Source of the DNA: Mesostigma viride
Lineage: Eukaryota; Streptophyta; Mesostigmatophyceae; Mesostigmatales; Mesostigmataceae
NCBI GenBank assembly: GCA_009746045.1
Contig: RPFO01000002.1
Span: 1,710,642-1,737,697 of the forward strand
DNA: 27,056 bases
Reading direction: 5' to 3'
Shown: piece after piece, positions 9,966 through 18,715 of the stretch
Numbering within the stretch: position 1 is the stretch's first letter
Layout of the letters: every line of letters starts with the position of its first letter
Program-made: the position numbers and the translations under genes
Notes under the pieces: generated by a model
Told to the model about the DNA's origin: nothing
What the model saw: the letters and a program-made list of their open reading frames with translations, nothing else
The model's database searches: none

Positions 9966-10094
9966 AATTAGTTCTGTAATTGCCCACTTATTAATGTTTT
10001 AATCAGATGTTGGCGGATTGGTAATAGTGGTACGTGCTACGGGACGGTGGGCCTTGGGCTGGACCGGTTCCATGAGTTAGAATTAGTGGGCCAG
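9966..10094 (+). repeat. R1 dispersed repeat, left flank of the LINE
   Basis: The first part (CTGTAATTGCCCACTTATT through GGTAATAGTGG) matches 14305-14350; the second (10034-10094) matches 1611-1675. It ends where the LINE target-site duplication begins. Just upstream, 9945-9970 is a TTAA/AACT-rich simple stretch. Confidence 0.75.
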
Positions 10095-10108
10095 ATGTGT
10101 AGGGTCAT
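10095..10108 (+). repeat. Left target-site duplication of the LINE
   Basis: ATGTGTAGGGTCAT here pairs with ATGTGTATGGTCAT at 14052-14065, with one mismatch in 14. The unoccupied related site at 1676-1689 has the same sequence as the right copy. Confidence 0.85.
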
Positions 10109-10385
10109 GGGCGCCCGTCGCCTGCTCAAGGGCAGCCTCATTAGCATGGACGAGGACTACACCCCTGCACAGCTGGCGGCAAGGAGCAAGGTCTGGAATC
10201 ACGCGAAGGTCGTGGCCATCCGGGATGGGTACGTACAGGGAGGGAAGCGTGTGCAGATGCGTTTGAAGTCGGATGGTCGCTGGGTTGCCTTTTTTGACGG
10301 TGTTGAGATTAACACCACGGGTGCAGAGTCTCGTAGTGAGAAGTCTCGTGGTGAGAAGCGTGCTGCCCCTGGTGGTGACCAGTAG
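10107..10385 (+). pseudogene. LINE ORF1, C-terminal remnant (92 aa)
   Basis: The ATG at 10107 lies across the insertion junction: its first two bases belong to the target duplication, so this start is probably accidental. The remainder carries the motif MDEDYTPAQLAARSKVW, which resembles DDDLTLAQQQRRRELW in the decayed ORF1 at 15262-15946 (the D-[ED]-D-x-T-x-AQ...R...W pattern). In L1-type ORF1 proteins, which bind RNA, such a segment lies in the C-terminal domain. The C terminus is Ser/Arg/Lys-rich. A TAG stop ends it 74 bp before ORF2. The upstream coiled-coil and RRM-like parts are missing from this copy. Confidence 0.6.
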
Positions 10386-10459
10386 GTAGACAACCTTCCT
10401 CGTCGGCTCGCGGCTAACAGGCTTCGGAGACAGCCTCTAAACAGTCCCGTTCCACTACC

Positions 10460-12349
10460 ATGCCTCGAACTAACCGTCGGGTGAAAGCCATGGTGGTGCC
10501 GGTATTTCGGGCCACAACCTCATCTGTCAAATGTCAGATTCGTAAAACCCAACGTTTGCTAGATTACCTACGCCTCGGCGTTGCGCAATCAGCCCCAACC
10601 CCGAATACCCAGAGCAAGCGGCAGGCTCGCATCCTACGCTTGCAGGACAAAATAAATGCGATGAAAAGCACTATTTCTACCGCTTCCCTTCCCCCCTCCG
10701 TTTCACCCCCACCCCCACCCCCCGCCGCATCCACCCCCATCATCCATCGTCGTCCTCCCCTGGTGGGCCAGCAGGCATCCTTGGCCCTTGCCACTTTTAA
10801 CACCCGCACACTGCTAGATGACGACCATAGCTGCCGGGTAGAGGAGCTAGTCGCATTCTGCATTGAGCATCGTGTATCTATATTAGGCGTCCAGGAACAC
10901 CGCCGCACGGTGCCACTTGGCATGGTGAGCACTGATCGCTTGGCGGGTGGCTGGAGGTTTTACTTTGCTGGCAGCGGTACGTCTGGCCAAGGTGGTGTTG
11001 GTCTTTTGTGCTCGCCGCTGGCAGTTGCTAGCCTCAGCACGCTTAAGTTTCTAACCCCACGCCTTATGGTAGCACATTTCACCTCTGTCGAGGGGCGGTC
11101 TAAACACCACCTCACGGTGGGGGTGGGCTACGCACCCCACAGTGGTCTACTTGATTCGGCCCGTGAGGAGTTCTTCGAATCCTTGCATGACCTTGAGAGG
11201 GTCACCCCGGCCCGCCACTTTTTGGTTATGCTGCTTGACGCCAATGCCACGCTCCCCGTGGGCACTGCTGGCAGCCGCTTTGCGCCTGCTGACACTACTG
11301 CTAACGACAACACTCCCCTGTTTTCTGCCTTTTTGCGGGATAGCGGGATGGTTGCTGTCAACTGCCACTTCCAACGTCCCTCACAGGACTTGGTCACTTT
11401 TCGTGGCCCTAACGGCCGTCAGGCCTGTTTGGACTACGTGGTGGTACGGCAGTCCAGGTGCACCTCGGTTCTGGACACCCGAGTGTTTGACACGCCGACG
11501 GTGTGCTCTGACCACCGGTTGGTGCGCGCGACCCTTCGGCTCCGGTTCCACGTCCCCGCGCGCCGCGCCCCAGTGGTCCGCCCTGACTGGTCTGCTCTAC
11601 GTCCGGTCAAGGGAGATCCTGAGGACTGGACGGACGCCGAGCACGAGCGGAACTGGTGCCGACGGAAGTACCTGTCGGCCCTGGACGCCCGGGCGGACGT
11701 CGACGAGCTGGACAATGGTGCCCCCAACGCAGCCATTTTTGCGGGCTTTGCGGCCCCCGTGCCCCGTTGCTGGCGGCCCGGCACCTGCCGCCGCCGCCCC
11801 GGCCCGCTCTACCGCCAGGACCCCAAGGTCTTGGCCGCCCGGCACCGCCTCAAGCGTAACCGGGACCCGCTGCAGAAACCATTGCTCCAGGCCGCCCTTG
11901 TGGAGGCCTACGAGCACGCTCAGGACGCGGAGGCGGCCCAGTGCATCGCGGATGCCAAGGCCTGCCAGGCCCGCAACCAGGGCAAGGACATGTGGTACCA
12001 CCTCGACCGGCTCGGCGGCCGGCGGCAGCGCACTCCGGTGGAGCACACGGGGGACGGCACGGCGCCGGTAAGCCTTGACCGCTGGTTGGCCCACAATGTT
12101 TCCTTGACCGGTGGGGCTCGCGCCCCCCCCCGCCGCTTCACCCCGAGACGGCCGCCCGCCTCGGGGTCGCCGGACCCCCGCCGCCGCCAGCGCCCCCCTC
12201 CTCGGCCGCGGACTACCAAGTCCCCGCCCTGCAGGAGGGCTGCCTTGCCACTGACGACGTCGTCCCCCCTTCACTTTGAAGGAATTGGACGGCGCCCTTG
12301 CTCGCCTGCGGTACGATGCGGCGGTCGGTGCCGACCACCTTTCTGCTGA
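10460..12349 (+). pseudogene. LINE ORF2, APE-type endonuclease part
   Basis: This starts at ATG 10460 in the ORF2 frame. Residues 1-100 are basic and proline-rich. From about residue 108 an exonuclease-endonuclease-phosphatase fold is visible: ATFNTRTL (Asn114), SILGVQEHR (Glu146), VGYAPHSG (Tyr224), MLLDANATL (Asp260, Asn262), ACLDYVVV (Asp325) and CSDHRLV (Ser350-Asp351-His352). These are the expected catalytic and metal-binding positions for nicking target DNA to prime reverse transcription. The frame is meaningful to about 12123. After the 9-C run at 12123-12131 it continues only as Arg/Pro-rich out-of-frame text, while the +/-1 frame starting at 12133 reads on sensibly to about 12269. 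Therefore the last 70 or so residues of this frame are not genuine. Confidence 0.85.
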
Positions 12350-13925
12350 GCTGCTGAAGACCCCTGATCTGGCGGTTAGGGATCTTCTGCTGGCGTTCTG
12401 CAACCGTGTCCTGCTCTCTGACGAGCCTCCGCCTGCTGAGTGGCAGACGGCCATCCGCGTCATGCTGTACAAGAAGGGCTCTGCTGCTGACCCCGGCAAC
12501 TACCGGGGTGTCTGCCTCCAGAGCGCCGCGCTGAAGGTCTTCATGCGCATGATGCTGCACAGGCTCCGCGCCGCGCTGGACCCACACCTGGGTGAGTCTC
12601 AGATGGGTTTCCGTCGTGGTCGTAACACTGTCATGGCTGTGTTTGTCGCGCGCCGGTTGATGGAGGAGGTGCGTCGACTTCCCCCTGACAGTTTGCCGCT
12701 GGTCTTCATTTTTGTTGACTATATCAAGGCCTTTGACACGGTTCTCTGGGAGGCTCTTTGGGCCATCCTAGCTCTGGATCGGGTACCACCTGCGTTTATT
12801 GCTGCCATTCGCCGTCTGTATGAGGGTTCACAGGCAGTAGTGCGGACTGCGGAGGGCACCACTCCACCATTCCCCCTTCACCACGGGGTGTGGCAAGGTT
12901 GTGTCCTGTCCCCATACCTGTTCATTATTGTCGTGGATCACGTCATGCGCCGGGCACGTGCGCGCTTTACTGCTCTTAAGGGGTTCGAGCCAGGCTTGGA
13001 CATCCTTAACGTGAAAGAGCACGGCGGGGTTAGACCGGGTTACCGCCTTGCCGACCTGATTTATGCGGATGATACCACCCTCATCGAGAGCCCCGAGCAC
13101 ATTCAGACCTGGCTGGACTGCCTGGGCCTGGAGGCGCGGGCGGTGGGGCTGGAGATTAGTGTCAAAACTGAGGCGATGGTGATAGGAGCATCCAGTAAAC
13201 CACCGCTGCCGCGCCTGCTCGACGGGACGGAGGTCCCGTTCCGCGACCGCTTCAAGCTGCTGGGGAGCTGGCTTCCTGACACCGCCGACGATGTGGACAC
13301 CCGCATCGGCCTTGCCTGGGCCAAGCTCCGTTCGCTCACACCCTACTGGCGCTCGAAGGGCCTGAACGGGCACCGCAAGCGCATGCTCTTCAAGGTCCTC
13401 GTCCTCACGGTGCTCACGTATGGCGCCGAGGCGTGGACCCTCCCCCCCAAACTGGCAGCTCGGCTCGACGGCACAGTTTACAGGATGCTCCGGCAGGTCC
13501 TTAATGTAGGTTTTTCGGAGCGTCCGTCATCAGAGTCTCTTTATCATGGCATGCCTCGTGTTTCGGACGAGATTAGACAGCGTAGGATAGCATTTGTAGG
13601 ACACCTTGCCCGCACCAGCCAGGTCAACACCACCCTTGGTCTGGCCGGCCCCCAGCGGCTTGGACAGCCAGGGCGGCACATTCTGACCTGGCCTGGCCCC
13701 AAGGACATTCCCAAAAGGGTAGGGAAACCTGTCACCAACTACGTTCAGATGCTGCTGGACGACCTCGTGGTCCCAGCCCAGTTTGAGCACCGCATCCACT
13801 CTCTCTCCCGTCTTTGGACTGCCATGCAGGACAAGACGCGGTGGAAGAAGATTGTCAAGGCGCACACGCCCGACCCTGTGGGCAAGCCACCTCCCCCCAA
13901 GCGGAGGAGGCGTTTTGATGAGTAG
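12276..13925 (+). pseudogene. LINE ORF2, reverse transcriptase part
   Basis: The coding similarity begins slightly before 12276 (PFTLKELDGAL, a typical LINE RT start), where the frame is entered by a frameshift at the C6 run 12264-12269; there is no real start codon. Visible RT motifs, numbered from 12276: GADHLSAELLK (18-28), NYRGVCL (75-81), QMGFRRGRNT (109-118), FVDYIKAFD with catalytic Asp148, HHGVWQGCVLSPYLF (202-216), IYADDTTLI with Asp265/Asp266, and KLLGSWLP later. The C-terminal part includes RRIAFVGHLAR, common in LINE proteins, and ends in KPPPPKRRRRFDE. No RNase H is seen. All catalytic residues are present. The stop is TAG. Confidence 0.9.
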
Positions 13926-14051
13926 TGCAGTTAGGATTTTCTAGTTAGGATAGTTCGATCACGCGGCTTCCTCCACCCCATCCATCATGAAATATGTGCA
14001 GTACATGACCTCCCCACGGAGGCATGTTATAATTTAATTTAATTTAATTTA
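13926..14051 (+). other. LINE 3' region with terminal hairpin and AATTT tail
   Basis: The 3' untranslated part contains ATATGTGCAGTACATGA followed by a perfect hairpin CCTCC-CCAC-GGAGG at 14009-14022, then GCATGTTAT and four AATTT units (14031-14050). The same order of elements recurs at the ends of the truncated copies. The hairpin plus short-repeat tail is the likely recognition structure for target-primed reverse transcription. Confidence 0.7.
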
Positions 14052-14350
14052 ATGTGTATGGTCATTTCTAGTTCGTTAAGTTGAGTAGCAATTAAGTTAC
14101 TGTTGCTGACGGCTCATGTGGTGAGCCCGGGGTACGCCGCCCTAAAGTGCCATTTGCACGATGTTCTAGGTCTCTTTTTCTTGTCCCTCCCGCCCGCCCT
14201 CTTGACTTGTGTTTGTTTCTAGGGTAACGAGAACTACACTCAATCATGAAATGGACCCGTGCAGCGTGGCAGGCTCATGCACCCATGGTTTCTGTAATTT
14301 CCCACTTATTGTTTTAATCAATGTTGGCGAAATCATTGGTAATAGTGGGA
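14052..14350 (+). repeat. R1 repeat, right flank of the LINE (includes right TSD)
   Basis: 14052-14065 is the right target-site duplication. 14066-14176 continues the R1 sequence seen at 1690-1695 and 3598-3691. 14219-14310 matches 4618-4686, and 14305-14350 matches 9970-10033. Because the last block also lies left of the LINE, R1 appears to be internally repetitive or tandemly arranged. Confidence 0.75.
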
Positions 14351-14384
14351 AATAGAATAAAGGGTCCTATGCCAGACCGGCCCC

Positions 14385-14446
14385 AATTAATTAATTAATT
14401 AATTAATTAATTAATTAATTAATTAATTAATTAATTAATTAATTAA
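14385..14446. repeat. (AATT)n microsatellite, about 15 units
   Basis: An uninterrupted AATT run of 62 bp. It directly abuts the retroelement 3' end at 14447 and is probably that element's expanded tail, read on the minus strand. Confidence 0.9.
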
Positions 14447-14570
14447 ACTCGTGCTCCCGTTGGGGAGTCACAGAGCACCAAAGTGCTTTTCATCCCTGTG
14501 TGTGCACAACAGGAAGAAAGGGACCCCCTTTCTCCTTCATGCCAGAGGCACGCCACAGCTGCAATCGGAC
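14447..14570 (-). mobile_element. Retroelement 3' end (family 3), minus strand
   Basis: Read on the minus strand, GTGCTCTGTGACTCCC is followed by GGGAGCACGAGTTTAATTAATT; the hairpin CTCCC-GTTG-GGGAG lies at 14454-14467 and the AATT run at 14385-14446 forms the tail. The same ending occurs at 23583-23620, 24337-24380 and 24417-24455. No coding region is recognised in this copy. The inner limit is unsure. Confidence 0.55.
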
Positions 14571-14589
14571 TCGATAAACTCGATCGAGA

Positions 14590-14612
14590 CCCCCCCCCCC
14601 CCCCCCCCCCCC
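14590..14612 (+). repeat. Poly-C run (23 bases)
   Basis: A 23-base C homopolymer lies between two copies of GATCGAGA (14582-14589 and 14613-14620), the second also followed by a C run. It looks like slippage of a GATCGAGACCC unit. The exact length may be affected by assembly. Confidence 0.85.
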
Positions 14613-14827
14613 GATCGAGACCCCCCAAAACCATAATAATATGGAATAACATGCAAAGCTGGCCGGCCTTGGGGCACCCAAAACATGATTTTGGCATGTA
14701 AATGGGATGTGCGGGGGTCCATCCCACCCACTGATGGGGGGTAAATACAACTTTCAGTGCCCGGTATCATGCAAAAGCTGACAAAAGACGCTGCTTTAGG
14801 GGCATATCCCCTATACTAAGTAGGACG

Positions 14828-14900
14828 ATTAATTAATTAGGAACATAACTCCATTGGGAGTATCTGTAGCACATAGCCCTTGAGAAGGGGCAGATGGCCT
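14828..14900 (-). mobile_element. Retroelement 3' end (family 2), minus strand
   Basis: Read on the minus strand: a GCTATGTGCTACAG segment, hairpin CTCC-CAAT-GGAG (14849-14860 on plus: CTCC-ATTG-GGAG), TATGTTCCTAATT, and a TTAA tail at 14829-14840. It is very similar to the plus-strand end at 18540-18605. It is a good candidate for the 3' end of the ORF1-bearing element at 15262-15946, about 360 bp upstream on the same strand. Confidence 0.55.
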
Positions 14901-15261
14901 ATTATAATACATTCTAGGCTACTTCCTGCAAGGGTGGGAATGTAAGCTACCCTTGCTCTAGGTGCACCAGGGCACCTGCACCCTCATGATCTATCACGCT
15001 ATGCCCAGCTAAGGGGGAGCATGTCATGTGGGGGAAGATCATCATGGCTATACAAGAGCTAGGGCATGACTTCTGGCGGCAGAGAGCATCTCTCTGCATA
15101 GTAGGCATAGCATGGCGAAATTCTTAATGCAACATCCATGGGGGTTCCATGATAGTCATGGCGTGGCTAAATTAATTCTGAAGGCATCATCCATGGGGCC
15201 GGGCCATTATGGGCGCACATGCGCGTGGGCCACATGCTAGGCTAAGCCTGACTAATCTACA

Positions 15262-15946
15262 CTACTGGTATATATTCCCTAGTCTGAGGTGGCATGCAGG
15301 AGGGGCCTGCCAGGGCTTGTGGTCAACGTGGATGACCGCCCCCCTCCAGTATACCGGCTCATTGGCCCTTGCGCTCTGCCGGAGCTGAAGGTAGGTCGGC
15401 CATAGCTCCCGGCGCCGCTGTTGCTGGGCCAGGGTCAAGTCATCGTCCAGCACGTGCAGCAAGTCTCCGAGAGCTTCTTGCGGCATTTAAGGAACGCCAG
15501 CTTGTCCGCCATGTACTTAAAGGTGAGGAGCACGGGTGCCGGGCCAGCCTTCCGCCGCGCGCGGGGGAGGCGGACAGCCGACATCCGCAGCTCACCAGTG
15601 AGTAGCATGGGCCGGGGCAAAAATGTCGCGCTTAAATGCCTCAAGAAGGCTCGTGGAGGTCTCACCTGCCAGCTGGTCGAAGTGCTTGACGATGACATTG
15701 TGGCTGCGCTAAGTTGGCGATGTCGGCTTCCTCGCGAAGGTCGAGGGCTTGTTGCTTGAGTTGTGCCGTGATGGTGGAGGTGGTGGAGGTGGTGTGATGC
15801 TTAAGCAAGTCCGCCCAGGTGGAGGGAGCATCGCCGGCCAGGCCAGCAGGTGCTGGCTGGGCGGCGATGTCCTTCACCGGCCGCCCGGGCGGTGAGGCCG
15901 GCGGTGTCATGCATGCACTCAAGGGCGGTGGCGGTGGCTTGAACAC
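15262..15946 (-). pseudogene. Decayed LINE ORF1 (L1-like), three frame pieces
   Basis: On the minus strand, three overlapping frames follow one another: 15946-15662 (Pro-rich N terminus, then STWADLLKHH and a helical QLKQQALDLREEAD, like the ORF1 coiled coil), 15698-15435 (MSAVRLPRARR...APVLLTFKYMADKLAFLK, like the RRM core of ORF1) and 15486-15262 (EALGDLL..LDDDLTLAQQQRRRELWPTY, like the ORF1 C-terminal domain). Two frameshifts, near 15690 and 15480, separate them. The last piece is related to the ORF1 tail of the intact LINE. ORF1 proteins bind element RNA. No endonuclease or RT follows before the family-2 3' end at 14828-14900, so this may be an ORF1-only or internally deleted element. Confidence 0.6.
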
Positions 15947-15985
15947 TATACTTTTCGTACGAGGGTGGTAAAAAGCATCCGAGGC

Positions 15986-16148
15986 GTAAATTACGAGGTC
16001 TTATCTTACTACCTAGATCCGAGGCGTGAGATCCAACGCCGTAATCATTACTACGTAGGATGATATGGTAGTAATTTTACTAGCCGTAAGTAAGAGTAAC
16101 GTTACGACTGCACATCTTTGGTAGTACATTACCGACAGAGTAAATTAC
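15986..16148. promoter_or_regulatory. Cluster of GTAA...TTAC palindromes
   Basis: Within 163 bp there are GTAAATTAC (15986-15994 and 16140-16148), GTAATCATTAC (16041-16051), TAGTAATTTTACTA (16069-16082) and the perfect palindrome GTAACGTTAC (16096-16105). ATCCGAGGCGT is also directly repeated at 15976 and 16016. The cluster lies 300-470 bp upstream of the ATG at 16452 and could be a set of dimeric transcription-factor sites; this is inference. Confidence 0.35.
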
Positions 16149-16451
16149 CGCGACGGGTCTTGGTTGGTAATCTACCACCTGTAGATTAGGTGCCAGTGAT
16201 CCGATGCTGTAAGATACGTTTCAGTAAGCTACTTCGGGGATCTTTGCCTGTACACGGCCAGATGGATAATTATATTGTAATGGAGAAGTGGGAGAACGTG
16301 CGTGTCTATTAGCAAATGCAGCGAAATATAAAAATGTAGTTATCAGCCTTTTTCGCCTATTCAGCAGTTGTCGTTGTCGGCCGTTGTCATTAAGCGGCTA
16401 TAGATTATGTGTGCTGGGGCCGGTGAAAAGACGCTAGCAAAGTTCGTCTGA

Positions 16452-17561
16452 ATGGCGTCCAATAGAGGGGATTTTATTCTTAGTGGATTGTTGGACGAGG
16501 AGAAGGCGAGGTTGCTGGCGGAGAATGCGAAAGAGCAGAGGGAAGCAGCGGAAGCCGTGCGTGGAAGATGAGGTAACGGGATGGAGTGTGGGCCCTGGCT
16601 TCTGGTTATGAAATGATGGCGGTTGCAGGCCAGCCGTGCTCGCTGGTAATGGGTGCGTGGTGTTGAAATCCAAGTTCTGCGCGTATTCTGTTTTTTGGTC
16701 AATGATTGAAGGGATGTCGCCTTGTTTTATTTTTGTGCATCTGCGTCCCGTCGTGACTGCCTCGTCATGGACGCCCAGGGGTAGAAGTTCGAACGAGGGA
16801 ATGATTTTTCAAACGCCTGGATATGTTATGATAGTACGAATAAATGGTAATGGGTAGAGGCGGCCAAAATTTTGTTGGAAGTGTGCCAACGCCGCACATA
16901 CGACTTGAACAACCCTAGGTATCTTAGGAAAAGGAAACACGGATACGTCGGAGTGGAGGAAGAGGAAGACGATGACGATGGTGAAGACGGAGAGGTTTAC
17001 AATGGAGGCCTTGAGAATGGGGAGACATTGAATCAGGAGAGCAGGGTAGCGGTGAGTGGCCCGTCATGAATTACATTGTGGTTGCAGTTGTTAGCGAGGC
17101 GTGTTGATTGCTTCTTGCCGCGGGTAATCGCTAGCGCGCATAACCTTCTTTTTTCAACAGGTGTTCTGGTGCATTGACTGCCGCAAAGCAATTAATGGGA
17201 CTGATTATGTGCCTATCATGCCGTTTGGGAATCATACATTGCCAACATTTCGTGTTTAGAAGGCGCGCCTTCAGAAGCATATTCAGCACCGCACGAGCCA
17301 GGTGCTGAAGGCGTGCTTGGAGAGGAAGGGTATAAAGTGCGCATGACCGCATCGAAGAAGAAGAAGCAGCAGGAATCGGGCAAGACCATGATAACCGAGC
17401 CAGGATTGGCTTTCGTGCATGCAGTACATGGTGCGGCGCAGGCAGTGAATGCTGCATCGATTGCAGCGGTGCAGCCTGTGGCCATGGCGGTGCAGGGCGC
17501 GGGTCCTGAAGTGTGGGCGTTGGCGAAGCAGATTCACGATGCTGTCATGGCCACGTTGTGA
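16452..17561 (+). pseudogene. Spliced or broken zinc-finger-like gene
   Basis: The pieces are on one strand and in order. (1) ATG 16452, about 35 residues (MASNRGDFILSGLLDEEKAR...EAAEA) to a GTGCGT donor-like site at 16557, before an in-frame TGA. (2) An open block from 16860 (AAKILLEVCQRRTYDLNNPR, then the acidic stretch VEEEEDDDDGEDGE) to a clear GTGAGT donor at 17052. (3) After a TTCTTTTTTCAACAG acceptor ending at 17160, VFWCIDCRKAINGTDYV...LPTFRV, a TAG at 17257, then in the same frame ARLQKHIQHRTSQVLKACLER: CxxC plus HxxxH as in a C2H2- or BED-like finger. (4) A frameshift near 17340 and a Lys-rich then Ala-rich block (KKKKQQ...AAQAVNAAS) to TGA at 17561. The TAG and shift suggest a pseudogene; an undetected intron is possible. 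Confidence 0.4.
17052..17160 (+). other. Probable intron (109 nt)
   Basis: The donor GCG|GTGAGT and the acceptor CTTCTTTTTTCAACAG|GTG are both strong, and splicing joins two coding-looking blocks in phase 0 (ESRVA to VFWCIDC). This is the best intron in the window and supports a eukaryotic nuclear origin. Confidence 0.55.
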
Positions 17562-18292
17562 AGCCAAGGAATGGGTGTTGGTTCCAGTCAGGTGCCTCGC
17601 CCGGAGGAAGCTTTTCTGCTGTAAGCAGAGGTGCGGCATCAAGCATTTGCAATCGCCATGAGAGCAGTGGAGATGTCTGCGGCATTGGGAGATCTGCAGA
17701 CAATTGCAGGAGGACATTGTGCGGTACGCTTGTAGGGTGTATGCTGTGTTGTTCCGCTCGCTAATGGACATGTGCCCCTGTAACCTCTTCCAGGCTACTA
17801 TCTCCTATACACCTCTTCAGGCTTGAAAAGTAAATTGCTGTACGGTTCACAATTGGCATGGCTTGACATGCACGCGTCCTTGACTGTGGTGTGCATGGGT
17901 TTGGGGTTTAGCGGTTTACATCAGACTCAGCTGTGTATCTGCTTAATCAGCCGACGTGTCACATGGGGACAGCAACGGCGCTGGGATGCAGCCCGGTGTG
18001 AATGCGAGTAAATTACGCGCTGTCATGCATGACGGATGGGGCGTGGAAGCCACGACCCACGTTTTTGTGTGTGCACGGGGGGGCTAGGGTGCCAGTCCTT
18101 GTGTTGCTGCCATCCATATGGGCATGGATATGCGGGAAGCTTTCCCCGTACCCATACTTAATGATGCATGGACTGGTTGTGTCAGCCAAGGGTTTAGCTG
18201 TCGTGGGTTTGCTGACTGATCATGGCAGGCTGCTAGGCTGGTGCTAGAACAGCCATAGCGCGGTTACTGCTATGTCTTGCCCGTGCTAACTG
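17562..18292. other. No convincing gene
   Basis: Short frames on both strands show no motif. I see no array, palindrome or retroelement end in this stretch. Confidence 0.4.
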
Positions 18293-18605
18293 ATGCTGCT
18301 GCCATGCGTGGAGCGCGAATCGTCCCGTGAGGAGAAGGAGGAGGCGGGGCCGGTGCACCCACGGGCAGGGCCGGAGAAGAAGGAGGCGGAGCACCCAGTG
18401 TGGGAGAAGGAGAAGGCGGGGAAGCACTGAAGCTCCACCCCATGTCAGGCCTCTAGTATAGGTGCCAGTTAACTAAACCCATGCACGTGCAGGTTGTAGC
18501 TCAGAATGTATTAAAAATCATATGCCCCTTTGCAGGTATATATGTGTAACAGTGACATGTGTAACAGTGACTCCCAACGGATCTATGTTCCTAATTTATT
18601 AAATT
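18293..18605 (+). mobile_element. Family-2 retroelement 3' end with short coding tail
   Basis: An ATG-started frame (18293-18430, TGA stop) encodes 45 residues, very rich in Glu, Lys, Arg and Pro, built from repeats of an EEKEEAGPVHP-like unit. It may be the C terminus of a retroelement ORF2. The following 175 bp end in GTGACTCCCAACGGATCTATG (weakened hairpin, 18570-18582) and CCTAATTTATTAAATT, matching the minus-strand end at 14828-14900. The link between the coding tail and the 3' end is inference. Confidence 0.45.
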
Positions 18606-18715
18606 CTTACTGAATAATTGTTGTCTTTATGAACCCATGAAGAGCAAAGCCCGGTGGGGAGTACATGTAACGCATTACCACGAGAAGGGGTCCCCACACC
18701 GCACTTCTTCGCTCT
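18606..18715 (-). mobile_element. Degenerate retroelement 3' end, minus strand
   Basis: Read on the minus strand, CCCTTCTCGTGGTAATGCG-TTACATGTACTCCCCACCGGG is colinear with the 14828-14900 end (CCCTTCTCAAGGGCTATG-TGCTACAG-ACTCCCAATGGAG). The hairpin has lost pairing. Its boundary with the next element at 18716 is approximate. Confidence 0.4.

Larger units (their letters stand above)
10109..14051 (+). mobile_element. Nearly complete APE-type LINE retrotransposon, 3.94 kb
   Basis: Bounded by a 14-bp duplication, the element contains an ORF1 remnant (10107-10385), a 74-bp spacer, an ORF2 region with APE endonuclease (10460-12131) and reverse transcriptase (about 12270-13925), a 126-bp 3' part with a CCTCC/GGAGG hairpin, and an AATTT tail. 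There is no RNase H domain. A short 3' region with a simple-repeat tail rather than poly(A) recalls RTE-like elements, while an ORF1 related to RRM/CTD-type ORF1 recalls L1-like elements; the clade is left open. The 5' end falls inside ORF1, so the copy is 5'-truncated. ORF2 is interrupted only by two frameshifts at C runs. At least four shorter relatives occur in this window (5336-5978, 9479-9775, 18716-18960). Confidence 0.93.

Noticed and set aside
11142-12071. Plus-strand frame of 309 codons and minus-strand frame at 11597-12499 over the LINE
   Set aside because: Shadows of the GC-rich ORF2; their translations are Arg/Pro/Thr-rich without motifs, while the ORF2 frame shows all endonuclease and RT motifs.
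17257-17259. TAG read as glutamine (alternative code of some ulvophyte algae)
   Set aside because: TAG is the terminator of the kinase, F-box-like, protease-like and both LINE ORFs in this window, so it must be a stop here.
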